Source: G965232465 sp965276005 (GTDB taxonomy: Bacteria; Pseudomonadota; Alphaproteobacteria; JAQWUY01). Taken from it: a DNA stretch of 64,000 bases. The stretch is taken from positions 744,001-808,000 of the forward strand of contig OZ254962.1 of the NCBI GenBank assembly GCA_965276005.1, in the 5' to 3' direction. Positions within the stretch are counted from its first letter, which is position 1. Each line of letters begins with the position of its first letter. Position numbers and translations under genes: made by a program. Below the pieces are notes generated by a model. It was given only the letters and a program-made list of their open reading frames with translations, was not told where the DNA came from and did not search any database. Shown here piece by piece: positions 1-8,370 of this stretch.

Positions 1-207
1 GCGGGCGAAACCTTGACTTCCCCGTGCAGAAAACACACCGCCACCATACGGGCGGACGGCTCTATCACCAGCCACCAATTCAGCGGCAGTATCCACAAAG
101 TAGGGGCAGCCGTACAAGGCACCGCCAGCTGTAACGGGTGGATGTATTGGCGGTTACAAGACACCTCGCCCATCGACACCTTACGCACCCAAATTAGGAG
201 TGGGTAA
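1..207 (+). CDS. ccrM: C-terminal end of CcrM-type DNA adenine methyltransferase (GANTC), partial
   Basis: The reading frame is open from the first base of the window, so only the last 68 codons are present. The peptide contains IRADGSI, GSIHKVGAAVQG and CNGWMYW followed by PIDTLRTQIRSG at the end. I recognise this as the C-terminal region that follows the catalytic domain in the alphaproteobacterial cell-cycle methyltransferase CcrM (HinfI-like, N6-adenine in GANTC). In that family the catalytic DPPY and FxGxG motifs lie further upstream and so fall outside the window. CcrM remethylates the chromosome late in the cell cycle and influences transcription from promoters containing GANTC. The call rests on the C-terminal motif alone. 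The next gene starts about 450 bases further on, so it is probably a separate unit. Confidence 0.85.
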   Translation, partial: AGETLTSPCRKHTATIRADGSITSHQFSGSIHKVGAAVQGTASCNGWMYWRLQDTSPIDTLRTQIRSG

Positions 208-336
208 AATGATGGGGGCTATGTCCCTCATTTTCACACAAAAATATTTCATATATGCAATATTTTTACCCATACCCGCTGTAAGCACACGCCCCTCTCA
301 TATGTGGCACGCTCTGTGTATAAAAATATACAATCA

Positions 337-365
337 TTGACTTGATTGTGGTATTAAAATACCAT
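337..365 (+). promoter_or_regulatory. Possible sigma70-type promoter for the opp operon
   Basis: TTGACT at 337-342 and TACCAT at 360-365 are separated by 17 bases. If used, it would give oppA a long leader of roughly 290 bases that includes the candidate RNA structure. This is a pattern match only; the -10 box is weak. Confidence 0.35.
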
Positions 366-487
366 TTAAAGTATGTTGTCATAAAAATACCCTGTGCTAC
401 TATTACCAATATAACACGAAAAAAAAAAAAATACATAGTTATAGAAAAAATATGTTTTTTGTACCTTGCACAAACGGGCAACTGTTG

Positions 488-622
488 CTAGGGTAAAAGT
501 ATTAAGCACAAGGATATAGCAAAGGGATACCGTGCGGCACCCGCCGCCGTGAAACGAGGGATATATACATATTATATAAACTATTACCCGTCTGTATGTA
601 CACCGTGTGTTTAATACCCTAG
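488..622 (+). ncRNA. Candidate structured leader RNA (riboswitch-like or small RNA) before oppA
   Basis: The two ends pair. CTAGGGTA (488-495) is the exact reverse complement of TACCCTAG (615-622). After a 6-base bulge on the 5' side, TTAAGCACA (502-510) pairs with TGTGTTTAA (606-614), with one G-U pair. This closes a 17-pair helix around about 95 bases. The enclosed part contains a GC-rich hairpin, GCGGC ACCC GCCGC, in otherwise AT-rich DNA. The helix ends about 18 bases before the oppA ribosome binding site, so a role as a cis-acting leader is plausible. I cannot match it to a known riboswitch class, and no U-tract follows the helix. Confidence 0.35.
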
Positions 623-659
623 ATTGATTTTATTGTACAGAGAGAAGGATGATACAAAC

Positions 660-2225
660 ATGCTTAAAAAAATACTTATAGCTTCGGCAGTGGCGGTTAC
701 GATGGCAACAACCGCTTTTGCAGCCAAAATTTTACATCGTGGTAATGCGGCAGAACCGGCAACCCTAGACCCCCACTTTGCCACCGGCACTTGGGAAAAC
801 AACATCATCGGCGATATGCTTATGGGATTAACTACGGAGACCGCCGCCGGTAAAGTTATCCCCGGTCTGGCAGAAAGCTGGACCGTCAGCGAAGACGGCA
901 AAGTGTATACTTTTTATATACGAGATGCCAGATGGTCCGATGGCAAGCCCATTACCGCCAACGATTTTGAATTTTCTTTAAAACGGATTTTAAACCCTGA
1001 AACAGCGGCGGGATATGCGTTTATCCTGTACCCCATCAAAAACGCCAAAGCCTATAACGCTGGTGAGGCAACGGCGGACGATTTGTGGGTAACCGCTATC
1101 GATGCGAAAACTTTGGTTATCGAGCTGGAAGAACCCACACCATATTTCTTGGAACAGTTGACTCACTATACTTCTTGGGCGGTGCCAACGCATGTGGTTA
1201 AAAAACACGGTAAACTGTGGACGAAAAAAGAAAATATTGTCGTATCCGGGGCATTTATATTGGACACTTGGAATCCGCAAACTTCTTTGACGGTCAAGAA
1301 AAATCCATACTTCTTTGATGCGGCAAATGTGAAGCTGGACGGGGTGGCGTATTACCCCATCGATAACGAAAACACTGAATTAAAACGATTCCGTGCCGGC
1401 GAATTGGATACCACCCTTAACATACCGGGCGGCATGTTCAACAAACTAAGAGCCGATTTTGGCGACCAGCTGATTATTGCCCCACGCTTGGGGACATATT
1501 ACTATCCCATAAACACAAATCTCGTTACCGATGTCAATGTGCGAAAAGCGTTGTCATTAGCCATTAACCGTGATGTGATTGCCAACAAAATCCTTGGCAG
1601 CGGTGAAATTCCCGCATATAGCTTTGTGCCGCCCGGCACCAACAACTATGTGAGCGATGCCGAACAGCCCAAAATTGCCGGCTGGAACAGACCGTATACA
1701 GAAAACTTAGCAGAGGCAAAAAGGCTTATGCAGGCGGCGGGATACAGCAAGTCGAATCCGTTAAAATTGGTGTTAAAGTACAACACTTTCGAAGCACACA
1801 AGAAAATTGCCGTTGCCATTAGTGCCATGTGGAAACAAATCGGCGTCGAAACCGAACTGTTTAACCAAGAGGCAAAAGTACACTACGCCCAGCTGAAAAA
1901 AGGCGATTTTCAAGTGGCACGGGCGGGCTGGATCGGCGATTACAACGACCCGACCACCTTTACCGATTTGATGGGCGACAACCAGTATAACTATTCCCGC
2001 CATGTTATTCCAGAGCAAGTGGCACTGGCGAAAAAAGCCTCGCAAACAACCGATTTGAAACAGCGGGCAAAAATCTTGGCACAGGTAGAAAAAATGGGGC
2101 TAGACGCATACTCGATAATTCCCATTTATTACTATGTCAATAAGAACTTGGTGTCCGACAAAGTCATCGGCTGGGAAAACAACCTAATGGGTCCACACCG
2201 TGCCCGTTGGATGGATAAAAAATAA
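660..2225 (+). CDS. oppA: Oligopeptide ABC transporter, periplasmic substrate-binding protein
   Basis: This is a 521-residue family 5 solute-binding protein (SBP_bac_5) that captures peptides in the periplasm for the OppBC-ATPase importer encoded next to it. The N-terminus MLKKILIASAVAVTMATTAFA is a standard signal peptide (Sec/SPase I). There is no lipobox cysteine, so it is probably soluble and periplasmic. The mature start has the family pattern AEPATLDPHFA, followed by VIPGLAESW and YTFYIRDARWSDGKPITANDFEFS, typical of OppA/MppA. I chose ATG 660 over an upstream TTG because the ATG has GAGAAGGA about 12 bases before it and starts directly with the signal peptide. Peptide versus other ligands cannot be told from sequence alone; OppA/MppA-like proteins can also carry murein peptides. 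Confidence 0.9.
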   Translation: MLKKILIASAVAVTMATTAFAAKILHRGNAAEPATLDPHFATGTWENNIIGDMLMGLTTETAAGKVIPGLAESWTVSEDGKVYTFYIRDARWSDGKPITANDFEFSLKRILNPETAAGYAFILYPIKNAKAYNAGEATADDLWVTAIDAKTLVIELEEPTPYFLEQLTHYTSWAVPTHVVKKHGKLWTKKENIVVSGAFILDTWNPQTSLTVKKNPYFFDAANVKLDGVAYYPIDNENTELKRFRAGELDTTLNIPGGMFNKLRADFGDQLIIAPRLGTYYYPINTNLVTDVNVRKALSLAINRDVIANKILGSGEIPAYSFVPPGTNNYVSDAEQPKIAGWNRPYTENLAEAKRLMQAAGYSKSNPLKLVLKYNTFEAHKKIAVAISAMWKQIGVETELFNQEAKVHYAQLKKGDFQVARAGWIGDYNDPTTFTDLMGDNQYNYSRHVIPEQVALAKKASQTTDLKQRAKILAQVEKMGLDAYSIIPIYYYVNKNLVSDKVIGWENNLMGPHRARWMDKK

Positions 2226-2239
2226 TCCTTTGCAAAAAA

Positions 2240-2272
2240 ACGCCCTGCCCCTAACGGGGTGGGGCGTGTTTT
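2240..2272 (+). terminator. Hairpin between oppA and oppB (attenuating terminator)
   Basis: ACGCCCTGCCCC, a short TAAC loop and GGGGTGGGGCGT form a 12-pair stem with two G-T pairs, followed by GTTTTAAA. It lies between oppA and oppB. Such intercistronic hairpins commonly let the binding protein be made in excess over the membrane subunits. The U-tract is short, so partial read-through is expected. Confidence 0.7.
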
Positions 2273-2320
2273 AAATACATACAGGTATATAAAACATACT
2301 TCTTACATATGGGGGGACAG

Positions 2321-3253
2321 ATGAACTATGTAACCTTTGTACTATGGCGGATTTTACAGTCTGTACCGACATTGCTTATCGTTATTACCATATCGTTTTT
2401 TATGATACGGCTTGCCCCCGGTGGGCCATTTGATTTGGAACGCCCGTTGCCGCCGGTGGTGCTGGAAAATTTGCGGGCGTATTATCAATTGGATTTGCCC
2501 GTGTATCAGCAGTATTTTAATTACTTGTGGGGTATTATACGGGGGGATTTGGGCCCGTCTTATAATTATCGGGATTTTTCCGTAACCGAATTGTTGGTAC
2601 AAGGGCTGCCCTATTCGGCTATTGTCGGCTTTTGGTCGCTGGTATTAGCAGTAGGCGGCGGTGTGTTTTTGGGGTCATTGGCAGCGTTACGCCGCAACAC
2701 CAAAACCGATTATACGGCTATGGGAATTGCCATGTTTGGGGTGGCGATTCCCAACTTTGTTCTTGCCCCTGTATTGATATTGTGGTTTGCGGTGTATTTC
2801 GACTGGTTTCCTGCGGGTGGTTGGGGCAATGGAGGGTTTGCCAATTTGGCATTGCCTGTATTTACCTTAGGCACCGCCTATATGGGGGCGGTTGCCCGTC
2901 TGACTCGGGGGGCGATGATCGAGTCGCTGAATCAACAATATATCCGCACCGCCCGTGCCAAAGGCTTAAAAGAACGGCTTGTCATTTGGCGACATGCGTT
3001 AAAGCCTGCTTTAATGCCGGTGGTATCATATTTGGGTCCCGCCACCGCAGGTATTTTAACCGGTTCGCTGGTTATCGAACAAATTTTTGGCTTGCCGGGC
3101 ATTGGACGGTATTTTGTCCAAGCCGCACTTGGACGGGATTACCCGTTGGTGATGGGAACAGTGGTATTTTATAGTATACTAGTGATTGTGGCAAATGTCA
3201 TAGTAGACATTATATACGGATTTTTGGATCCTCGCATTCGGGAAGAAAAATAG
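2321..3253 (+). CDS. oppB: Oligopeptide ABC transporter permease OppB
   Basis: This is a 310-residue integral membrane permease of the BPD_transp_1 (OppB/DppB) type. It starts MNYVTFVLWRILQSVPTLLIV, with the first membrane helix at about residues 10-30 and several more later. The cytoplasmic EAA-type loop is visible as RAKGLKERLVIWRHALKPAL at about residues 215-235, where the ATPase docks. It pairs with OppC to form the channel. An in-frame ATG at 2309 exists, but ATG 2321 is preceded by the G-run GGGGGGAC at a suitable distance and gives the usual family N-terminus. The stop is separated from the oppC start by one base, showing translational coupling. Confidence 0.9.
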   Translation: MNYVTFVLWRILQSVPTLLIVITISFFMIRLAPGGPFDLERPLPPVVLENLRAYYQLDLPVYQQYFNYLWGIIRGDLGPSYNYRDFSVTELLVQGLPYSAIVGFWSLVLAVGGGVFLGSLAALRRNTKTDYTAMGIAMFGVAIPNFVLAPVLILWFAVYFDWFPAGGWGNGGFANLALPVFTLGTAYMGAVARLTRGAMIESLNQQYIRTARAKGLKERLVIWRHALKPALMPVVSYLGPATAGILTGSLVIEQIFGLPGIGRYFVQAALGRDYPLVMGTVVFYSILVIVANVIVDIIYGFLDPRIREEK

Positions 3254-3254
3254 C

Positions 3255-4136
3255 ATGACAGAAAATAGCATAACTGATACAACCCACAGCCGCTCTAACA
3301 GCCTAAACAAAGACGCTATACGGCGGTTGCTGGCGAACAAGTCCGCCGTTGCATCAATGGGTATCTTAGCCCTTATTACCACAGCGTGTATTATCGGACC
3401 GATGGTACTGGGCAACGATTTAGACTCGGTATTTTGGGACTATATGCAGGCACCCCCCACATGGGAAAACGGGTTGATATTTGGCACGGATTCGAACGGG
3501 CGGGACATGTTGGTACGGACTTTATACGGCGGCAGAATATCGCTCAGCGTTGCCATGCTTGCCACTTTGGTTGCCTTAGTCATTGGCGTTACCTATGGGG
3601 CTATTGCGGGCTATGTGGGCGGGCGAACGGATGCGGTGATGATGCGGTTTGTCGATATATTGTACTCGATACCATTTATGTTCGTGGTGATTTTGCTGGT
3701 GGTGATATTTGGTCGGTCGATTCTGATGATATACTTGGCGTTGGGGCTGGTCGAGTGGCTGGATATGGCACGGATTGTACGGGGGCAAACCCTGTCGTTA
3801 AAACACAAAGAATTTATTCAAGCGGCAAAAGCTATGGGGGTCGGACACTGGGTGATTATTGCCCGTCATATTATCCCCAATGCTATCGGTCCAGTAGTGG
3901 TGTATATAACCCTAACCATTCCCAAAGTTATCCTTATCGAATCGTTCCTCAGTTTCTTAGGGCTGGGCGTACAAGAACCGGAAACCAGCTGGGGGGTGCT
4001 TATCAGCGAAGGGGCATCGGTGATGGAAGTGGCATGGTGGATGCTGGTGTTCCCGTCTGTATTTTTGGTCGTTTGTTTATTTGCATTTAACTTCTTAGGC
4101 GATGGTTTAAGAGATGCGTTCGACCCCAAATCATAA
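3255..4136 (+). CDS. oppC: Oligopeptide ABC transporter permease OppC
   Basis: This 293-residue permease is the OppB partner. The N-terminus has a cytoplasmic stretch with the OppC_N pattern (RRLLANKSAVASMGILALI), then a periplasmic loop containing FGTDSNGRDMLVRTLYGGRISL. That GTD..GRD signature is highly typical of OppC/DppC. The EAA loop AAKAMGVGHWVIIARHIIPN lies at about residues 190-210. The gene starts one base after the oppB stop and ends 12 bases before the ATPase gene, so oppB, oppC and the ATPase form one transcript. Confidence 0.9.
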   Translation: MTENSITDTTHSRSNSLNKDAIRRLLANKSAVASMGILALITTACIIGPMVLGNDLDSVFWDYMQAPPTWENGLIFGTDSNGRDMLVRTLYGGRISLSVAMLATLVALVIGVTYGAIAGYVGGRTDAVMMRFVDILYSIPFMFVVILLVVIFGRSILMIYLALGLVEWLDMARIVRGQTLSLKHKEFIQAAKAMGVGHWVIIARHIIPNAIGPVVVYITLTIPKVILIESFLSFLGLGVQEPETSWGVLISEGASVMEVAWWMLVFPSVFLVVCLFAFNFLGDGLRDAFDPKS

Positions 4137-4148
4137 GGAATAGTACCC

Positions 4149-5792
4149 ATGACAAAACACCCCCCTACCCCCATTTTACAAGTCAAAAACCTACAGGTGC
4201 AATTCGACACCATAAAACAGCAAATCTTAGCCGTAAAAGGCATCAGTTTCGATATGTATCGGGGCGAAACTTTGGCATTGGTGGGCGAATCTGGATCGGG
4301 TAAATCGGTAACCGCCATGTCCATATTGCAGCTGTTGCCCAAAGAAATCACTTCCTATCCCAGCGGACAGATACTGTTCGATGGACAAGATTTATTACAG
4401 CTGAGCCTAAACAATCTGCGTCCCATTCGGGGCAACCGCATTGCAGTAGTGTTCCAAGAACCGATGACATCGTTAAACCCCCTACACACCATTTCGCAAC
4501 AAATTGCCGAAGTTATCAAGCTGCACAACAAAACCATATCCCGTAAAAAGTGTCGTGAAAAAGTGTTGGAATTGTTGCAAACCGTACGCCTGCCCCGGGC
4601 AGCCGAACGGATGCGGGCGTATCCCCATCAATTATCTGGGGGGCAACGGCAGCGGGTGATGATTGCTATGGCACTTGCCAATGAGCCGGATATTTTGATT
4701 GCAGACGAACCGACAACCGCCCTTGATGTAACCGTACAACAGCAAATTCTAGAATTGTTGGTCGACATCCAAAAACAACGGCACATGGCCATGTTGTTTA
4801 TCACCCACGATTTAACGGTGGTGCAAAAAATATCCGATCGTATCTGTGTCATGCAGCACGGGGAATTGTTGGAAACCGGTAGCACACAACAGGTTCTCAA
4901 CAATCCGCAACACCCGTATACAAAACACCTGATTGACAGTAACGCCAAAACCCGCAAACAAGCGATTGCCCAAACCGCCCCCACCGTGTTCGAAGCAGAA
5001 CATGTCAAGGTCGTATTTCCCTTAAGAAGTAATATATTGGGACAAACCACACAGAGCCTAACAGCGGTAAACGACCTATCGATACACTTAAAACAGGGCG
5101 AAACAGTCGGCATCGTTGGCGAATCCGGATCCGGCAAAAGCACCTTTGGCATGGCGTGTTTGCAGCTGTTAAACAGCCGCTTTGTGCATATGCAGGCGTT
5201 ACGCTTAAACAGCAGCGATATTTTACATATCGACAACAAAACTTTTCGCACCTTAAGAAAAGATATGCAAATTGTTTTTCAAGACCCATTTGGGTCGCTG
5301 TCGCCCCGCCGTACCGTTGTGCAAATACTGGGCGAAGGCTTACAAATCCACTATAAAACCCTGTCGCCGACAGAAAAACAGGCACTCATTACCCAAACCA
5401 TGTCCGATGTGGGACTAACTGCCGATATGTTATACAGATACCCCCACGAATTTTCCGGCGGACAACGACAGCGGATTGCCATTGCCCGGGCGATCATCTT
5501 ACGCCCTAAATTTTTGCTACTAGACGAACCGACTTCGGCACTGGATCGCAGCATACAGGGGCAGGTGGTCGACCTGTTGTTAGCGTTACAAGGTAAATAC
5601 AACTTGACATATTTGTTTATCAGCCACGATTTATCCGTAGTAAAATCCATGTCCGATCGCATTATCGTTATGCAAAACGGCAACATTGTCGAACAAGGCA
5701 CCACACAACACATATTTACCACCCCCAAAACCCCCTATACCAAAGCCTTAATCGAAGCCTCAGGGATGTACGGGGAAGTGGGTCGTATATGA
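4149..5792 (+). CDS. Fused oligopeptide ABC transporter ATPase (OppD-OppF type, two ATPase domains)
   Basis: This 547-residue cytoplasmic protein contains two complete ABC ATPases. Domain 1 (about residues 8-265) has Walker A GESGSGKSVT, signature LSGGQRQRV and Walker B ILIADEPTTALD. Domain 2 (about 280-540) has GESGSGKSTFG, FSGGQRQRI and LLLDEPTSALD. Each half ends with the oligopeptide-type tail (HPYTKHL and TPYTKAL). Separate OppD and OppF proteins are fused here, as in YejF or GsiA. It should energise the OppBC channel. It is the last gene of the operon and is followed by a strong terminator. No catalytic motif is missing. Confidence 0.9.
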   Translation: MTKHPPTPILQVKNLQVQFDTIKQQILAVKGISFDMYRGETLALVGESGSGKSVTAMSILQLLPKEITSYPSGQILFDGQDLLQLSLNNLRPIRGNRIAVVFQEPMTSLNPLHTISQQIAEVIKLHNKTISRKKCREKVLELLQTVRLPRAAERMRAYPHQLSGGQRQRVMIAMALANEPDILIADEPTTALDVTVQQQILELLVDIQKQRHMAMLFITHDLTVVQKISDRICVMQHGELLETGSTQQVLNNPQHPYTKHLIDSNAKTRKQAIAQTAPTVFEAEHVKVVFPLRSNILGQTTQSLTAVNDLSIHLKQGETVGIVGESGSGKSTFGMACLQLLNSRFVHMQALRLNSSDILHIDNKTFRTLRKDMQIVFQDPFGSLSPRRTVVQILGEGLQIHYKTLSPTEKQALITQTMSDVGLTADMLYRYPHEFSGGQRQRIAIARAIILRPKFLLLDEPTSALDRSIQGQVVDLLLALQGKYNLTYLFISHDLSVVKSMSDRIIVMQNGNIVEQGTTQHIFTTPKTPYTKALIEASGMYGEVGRI

Positions 5793-5823
5793 TATAATAT
5801 CATCGTTTGAAAATCACACTATA

Positions 5824-5848
5824 AACGCCCTATATGGGCGTTTTTTTT
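5824..5848 (+). terminator. Rho-independent terminator of the opp operon
   Basis: AACGCCC, loop TATAT, GGGCGTT, followed by a T run to 5848. Textbook form about 30 bases after the stop of the fused ATPase. Confidence 0.9.
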
Positions 5849-5908
5849 GTGCTGTAAACCTGTTATAACGCCTTGAAAATAAAAGATACAAAATATCGAA
5901 AAAAACCC

Positions 5909-5938
5909 TTGACATGGAAAAAAAAAAAAATTTATACT
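5909..5938 (+). promoter_or_regulatory. Promoter of the inverse autotransporter with homopolymeric spacer
   Basis: A consensus -35 TTGACA (5909-5914) and a near-consensus -10 TATACT (5933-5938) are separated by 18 bases, 13 of which are an uninterrupted A run. The start codon of the autotransporter lies about 55 bases downstream. Loss of a single A would give the optimal 17-base spacing. The layout resembles known slipped-strand promoter switches in other bacteria. Confidence 0.75.
5918..5930 (+). repeat. A13 homopolymer inside the promoter spacer
   Basis: Thirteen consecutive A between the -35 and -10 boxes of the autotransporter promoter. Runs of this length are prone to polymerase slippage. 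Confidence 0.9.
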
Positions 5939-5994
5939 CATAGGGTGCGTGTTTTAAACACATGGTTTTAACAAAGTAAAAAAGGTTTAACACA

Positions 5995-8199
5995 ATGAAA
6001 AAAATATTTCTTATCGGTACAAGTGCGGTTGTACTTACATGGGCAACCCCTATATTAACCAACGACACGGATACAGTGGTAAGTCGTAGCGGCGATGTAT
6101 TGGTCGATTCGGTCAACAAAAAAGGTATCTTTCAATGGCTCGAGGGCGGCTTTGGCTATACAGATAAAAAACTCAGTTATGACCTAACCGCCTTTAAGGT
6201 GTTGCGGGAAAACAAGAGTGCCGTCCGGTACCTACAAACTTCTTTACGCCGTAAGGGGGCGAAAAACACTTTTAACATTGGCTTTGGCACCCGTAACGCT
6301 ATCAATGATGCTAGAACCACCCTTATAGGGGCAAATATATTTATCGACAGCAAAGACGGTGCCGGCAAGTTTTATACATTCGGCAGTAAAGTCTATAAAC
6401 GCTTATCGCTTGGTCTCGAGTTAAAGACCGGGGCATTCGACCTATCGGCAAATATGTATCGTCCTATGGGCAGTGCGGTTATTTTAGGGCGAAAAGTTAT
6501 GAAAGGCTTCGACATGACCGCCAAAGGCAACCTTACAGATACCCTGAATATCGGTTTAAACACTTATAAATTTGACGGTGTCGCTAGCAAGGTCGAACAA
6601 GGCAATAAACTGATTGTCGAGTATAAACCGAACAGTACTATAACGATTCGGGGCGAATACGACAAACCGAAATCGTCATCGGCACAAACCAATGTATACG
6701 CCGGCTTTAAATTTGCCTTTGGCACATCAAATACTAGGCAACAAAACAGCGGTGGCACCGCATGGGACAAACGCTATGATAAGGTCGAGAGAAGTTATGA
6801 AGTCAAAACCGCCGCCGCCGTATTAACCGATAGTTTAAGCATAGCAAACCTTGTTGTGCCCTACAGTGGATCAGGTAGTAAAGTCGTTAGTAGCAGCGAT
6901 ATACTCGCCAAACTCACTATCGATGGCGGACAAACCCAAAAATCCGATTGGTCGATTACAAATATGGAAAATACGGACAGATCATCCAATATAACCATTG
7001 CTAACGATAAAAACAGCTTAACCATAACAGGGGCAATCAGCAGCCCCGGTACCACCATCACCATTGTACTAACCCATGCCACATTCGGAGATGTTACGCA
7101 AACCTTTAAGCTAACCACAGCAGCCGGTCAACTCAGTGAGTCGGGGCAAAGCCGCAGCGGTGCCGGCAAATGGGGCAAGACAATTACCACCAATTATCAC
7201 CTAAAAACCTCTGATACCGTAGGCGATAAAACCGAAACCTTTAAAACAGGAGCAGGCGGGGACTTTACCTTTAAAATCATACCCCCCGGCGGTGATGGCA
7301 ATAGCGGTCTGACACAAACAACCGCTGGTATTGTCAGTGGGGCTTTAACGGGTGCCATAGGTTTAGAAACCGGTATCATCGATGGCACCAAGCTAACCAA
7401 GTCCGGTACATTGTTGGTAAAAATCACCCGTAAAGCCAAAGGTGCATTACCGGAACTGTCCAAACACATGAATGTTACCATTAACAGACAAGTACTAGGC
7501 ACCGATGTAACAGCCCCCACAGCATCAAGTACCGACCCAAAATGGAAAGACAGTGCTAATACCCCGATTAACATAACATATAGCAACTTCTCAGCGGGTA
7601 CGACTCAATCAGACTTCGATTGGTCGGTAAAAGCAAAAACCGGGGACGCCCCCGATGGGACATTAAACACCGCTGCTTTTGCCACCAACCCTAAGCAACT
7701 CAAGGGGGCAACATCCTCAGGCAAAGCCGTTATAACTATAACCGCAAAATCTGGCGATGCAAAATACACAGGATCGGTGGACTTAGCCGACTTCCAAATT
7801 ACCAGACAAGACAACGCATTTGTTGTTGCGACAAAATATCAGGCATTGAATACTACGGATACCCTAAGCACTTCGAGCCGATTGTCTATAAATACCATTA
7901 TCACCACAAGACCATCAGCTGGATCAACGCTTGTTGTTTCTGATCAAGTGGCACCCGGTAGTGGTTGGACTACAGTACCAAAATACCCCGATAACTTTGT
8001 AGCATACGATGCCAACAGCGGCGGGTCTACTTATAACAATTGGAATGCCGTTAAAAGTGCCATCGCAACAAATAAACAAGTACATTTCACCCTTGTAGCT
8101 GCTGCAAGTAAAAGAGCAACTGTATTTACTGTCGAAGCACAACGCACCAAAAAATACGATGCAAAGTCATACAATGTGTATTTAATACTTAGGAATTAA
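5995..8199 (+). CDS. Inverse autotransporter (intimin/invasin-like) surface protein
   Basis: This 734-residue protein starts with a signal peptide (MKKIFLIGTSAVVLTWATPI). Residues about 45-250 look like the N-terminal inverse autotransporter beta-barrel, with the pattern TLIGANIFID, LSLGLELKTGAFDLSANMYRP, then GFDMTAKGNL and VYAGFKFAFGTS at the end of the barrel. In this family (intimin, invasin) the N-terminal barrel sits in the outer membrane and the C-terminal part is exposed. Residues about 260-734 are Thr/Ser/Gly-rich beta repeats resembling Ig-like or cadherin-like modules; I cannot assign each one. No LysM domain is seen before the barrel. The start has AAGG upstream. It has its own promoter and terminator, so it is monocistronic. 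A role in adhesion is inferred from the family; the target is unknown. Confidence 0.72.
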   Translation: MKKIFLIGTSAVVLTWATPILTNDTDTVVSRSGDVLVDSVNKKGIFQWLEGGFGYTDKKLSYDLTAFKVLRENKSAVRYLQTSLRRKGAKNTFNIGFGTRNAINDARTTLIGANIFIDSKDGAGKFYTFGSKVYKRLSLGLELKTGAFDLSANMYRPMGSAVILGRKVMKGFDMTAKGNLTDTLNIGLNTYKFDGVASKVEQGNKLIVEYKPNSTITIRGEYDKPKSSSAQTNVYAGFKFAFGTSNTRQQNSGGTAWDKRYDKVERSYEVKTAAAVLTDSLSIANLVVPYSGSGSKVVSSSDILAKLTIDGGQTQKSDWSITNMENTDRSSNITIANDKNSLTITGAISSPGTTITIVLTHATFGDVTQTFKLTTAAGQLSESGQSRSGAGKWGKTITTNYHLKTSDTVGDKTETFKTGAGGDFTFKIIPPGGDGNSGLTQTTAGIVSGALTGAIGLETGIIDGTKLTKSGTLLVKITRKAKGALPELSKHMNVTINRQVLGTDVTAPTASSTDPKWKDSANTPINITYSNFSAGTTQSDFDWSVKAKTGDAPDGTLNTAAFATNPKQLKGATSSGKAVITITAKSGDAKYTGSVDLADFQITRQDNAFVVATKYQALNTTDTLSTSSRLSINTIITTRPSAGSTLVVSDQVAPGSGWTTVPKYPDNFVAYDANSGGSTYNNWNAVKSAIATNKQVHFTLVAAASKRATVFTVEAQRTKKYDAKSYNVYLILRN

Positions 8200-8266
8200 T
8201 TAAAAATAGCAAGTTTTAAAAGCATACATAAATCCTTATGTAAGTTAAAAAAACACACAAAACTAT

Positions 8267-8293
8267 GGAGGGCTTTTATAGCCCTCTGTTTTT
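8267..8293 (+). terminator. Rho-independent terminator after the inverse autotransporter gene
   Basis: GGAGGGCT, a short T/A loop and AGCCCTCT followed by GTTTTT, about 70 bases after the stop codon. Confidence 0.85.
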
Positions 8294-8307
8294 GTGCAAA
8301 ATGCCCC

Positions 8308-8336
8308 TTGACAATCCCCCCAAATACGGCTACTAT
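8308..8336 (+). promoter_or_regulatory. Promoter of the DUF1640-like gene
   Basis: TTGACA (8308-8313) and TACTAT (8331-8336) with a 17-base spacer, 34 bases before the start codon at 8371. Confidence 0.65.
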
Positions 8337-8370
8337 AAACACAGCAAAAAACTAAGGAGTACACTACAAA

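Larger units (their letters stand above)
208..659. other. AT-rich intergenic region upstream of oppA
   Basis: I see no credible gene in these 452 bases. They hold a possible promoter (337-365), a run of 13 A (419-431), a candidate structured RNA (488-622) and the oppA ribosome binding site (GAGAAGGA near 641-648). Open frames here have no ribosome binding site and no recognisable protein. Confidence 0.7.

Noticed and set aside
266..481. Minus-strand frame of 71 codons between ccrM and oppA
   Set aside because: It has a low-complexity hydrophobic translation across poly-A and no ribosome binding site.
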